From Sphingomonadales bacterium (GTDB lineage Bacteria > Pseudomonadota > Alphaproteobacteria > Sphingomonadales > Sphingomonadaceae), in the NCBI GenBank assembly GCA_018067055.1, contig JAGPVK010000121.1, positions 1 through 6,344 of the forward strand: a stretch of 6,344 nt of DNA, read 5' to 3'. Shown here piece by piece: positions 6,121-6,344 of the stretch (position 1 is its first letter; every line of letters begins with the position of its first letter). The notes beneath the pieces were generated by a model, which was not told the origin of the DNA, did not search any database, and was given only the letters and a program-made list of their open reading frames with translations. Made by a program: the position numbers and the translations under genes.

Positions 6121-6344
6121 TTAGTCATTCTTGAAGCCCGGCAGTTTCAATCCGAACTGGCTGGCAATCAGCCCGCCAAACCACAGTGCGATCGCAACAA
6201 ATGCTGGTTGCTGTCTTTCCTGAAGCACCTCATAGCTCGTTGTCGAACTGCCGCCCGGATTATCGTATAGGCTGGCGGCAATATCGCTATTTCCCAGCAA
6301 AGCCCCCAACAGAACGCACAGCAATATGCCAATGGCTGAGCCAT
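6121..6344 (-). CDS. Small membrane protein, N-terminus beyond the window
   Basis: The frame is open from the right edge to TAA at 6123-6121; 73 complete codons are visible. Two hydrophobic segments: SAIGILLCVLLGALLG near the edge and AFVAIALWFGGLIASQFGL near the end, separated by a polar Ser/Thr/Gln loop of about 30 residues. The C-terminus is KLPGFKND. A TTG at 6324 could act as a start but would fall inside the first hydrophobic segment, so the true start is probably outside the window. Function unknown. Its end overlaps or lies 19 bp from the start of the exported protein gene, so co-transcription is likely. Confidence 0.55.
   Translation of the reverse strand, partial: GSAIGILLCVLLGALLGNSDIAASLYDNPGGSSTTSYEVLQERQQPAFVAIALWFGGLIASQFGLKLPGFKND

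Noticed and set aside
6322..6324. TTG as the start codon of the right-edge membrane protein.
   Set aside because: The frame continues upstream to the window edge with hydrophobic residues, so TTG would cut into the first membrane segment.

Overview
This 6.3 kb window looks like ordinary chromosome from an alphaproteobacterium, most likely a sphingomonad (Sphingomonadales). This rests on three things: protein character, above all a TbpB-like lipoprotein paired with a Slam-type outer-membrane protein, an arrangement common in sphingomonads; moderate base composition; and several weak Shine-Dalgarno sites. No similarity search could be run, so the placement is inference. I see no rRNA, tRNA, CRISPR array, insertion sequence, integrase or phage gene.

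Layout from left to right. Positions 1-2579 hold a minus-strand two-gene operon: a TbpB-like surface lipoprotein (1320-2579), then 8 bp later a Slam-type surface lipoprotein assembly modifier (1311 running off the left edge). The Slam reading frame is open to the window edge. Next upstream, also on the minus strand, is purC (2723-3499), which makes SAICAR in purine synthesis, and behind it a DUF4349 lipoprotein with a C-terminal membrane helix (3622-4626). A divergent region of about 170 bp separates this from a plus-strand NTF2/SnoaL-like protein (4801-5265). That gene runs tail to tail into a minus-strand exported protein of unknown function (5262-6101), and the two stop codons overlap. The exported protein lies directly downstream of a small membrane protein cut by the right edge (6121-6344). 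Gene density is high and every gap is under 180 bp.

Functional links. The lipoprotein and Slam form one unit: family knowledge says Slam proteins move TbpB-like lipoproteins across the outer membrane to the cell surface. The ligand of this lipoprotein is unknown, and 'transferrin-binding' is only a family label. purC and the DUF4349 gene are co-directional but have no evident shared function. The two genes at the right edge probably form a small envelope operon.

The least expected signals are in the gaps. The 122 bp in front of purC carries a strong intrinsic-terminator hairpin only about 30 nt before the purC start, plus a 10-bp inverted repeat that would form a competing stem, resembling an attenuator. 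The DUF4349 promoter region carries a perfect TAATGT-N4-ACATTA palindrome between its candidate -35 and -10 boxes. The ribosome binding site of the lipoprotein gene sits in one arm of a hairpin built from an 11-bp-spaced direct repeat.
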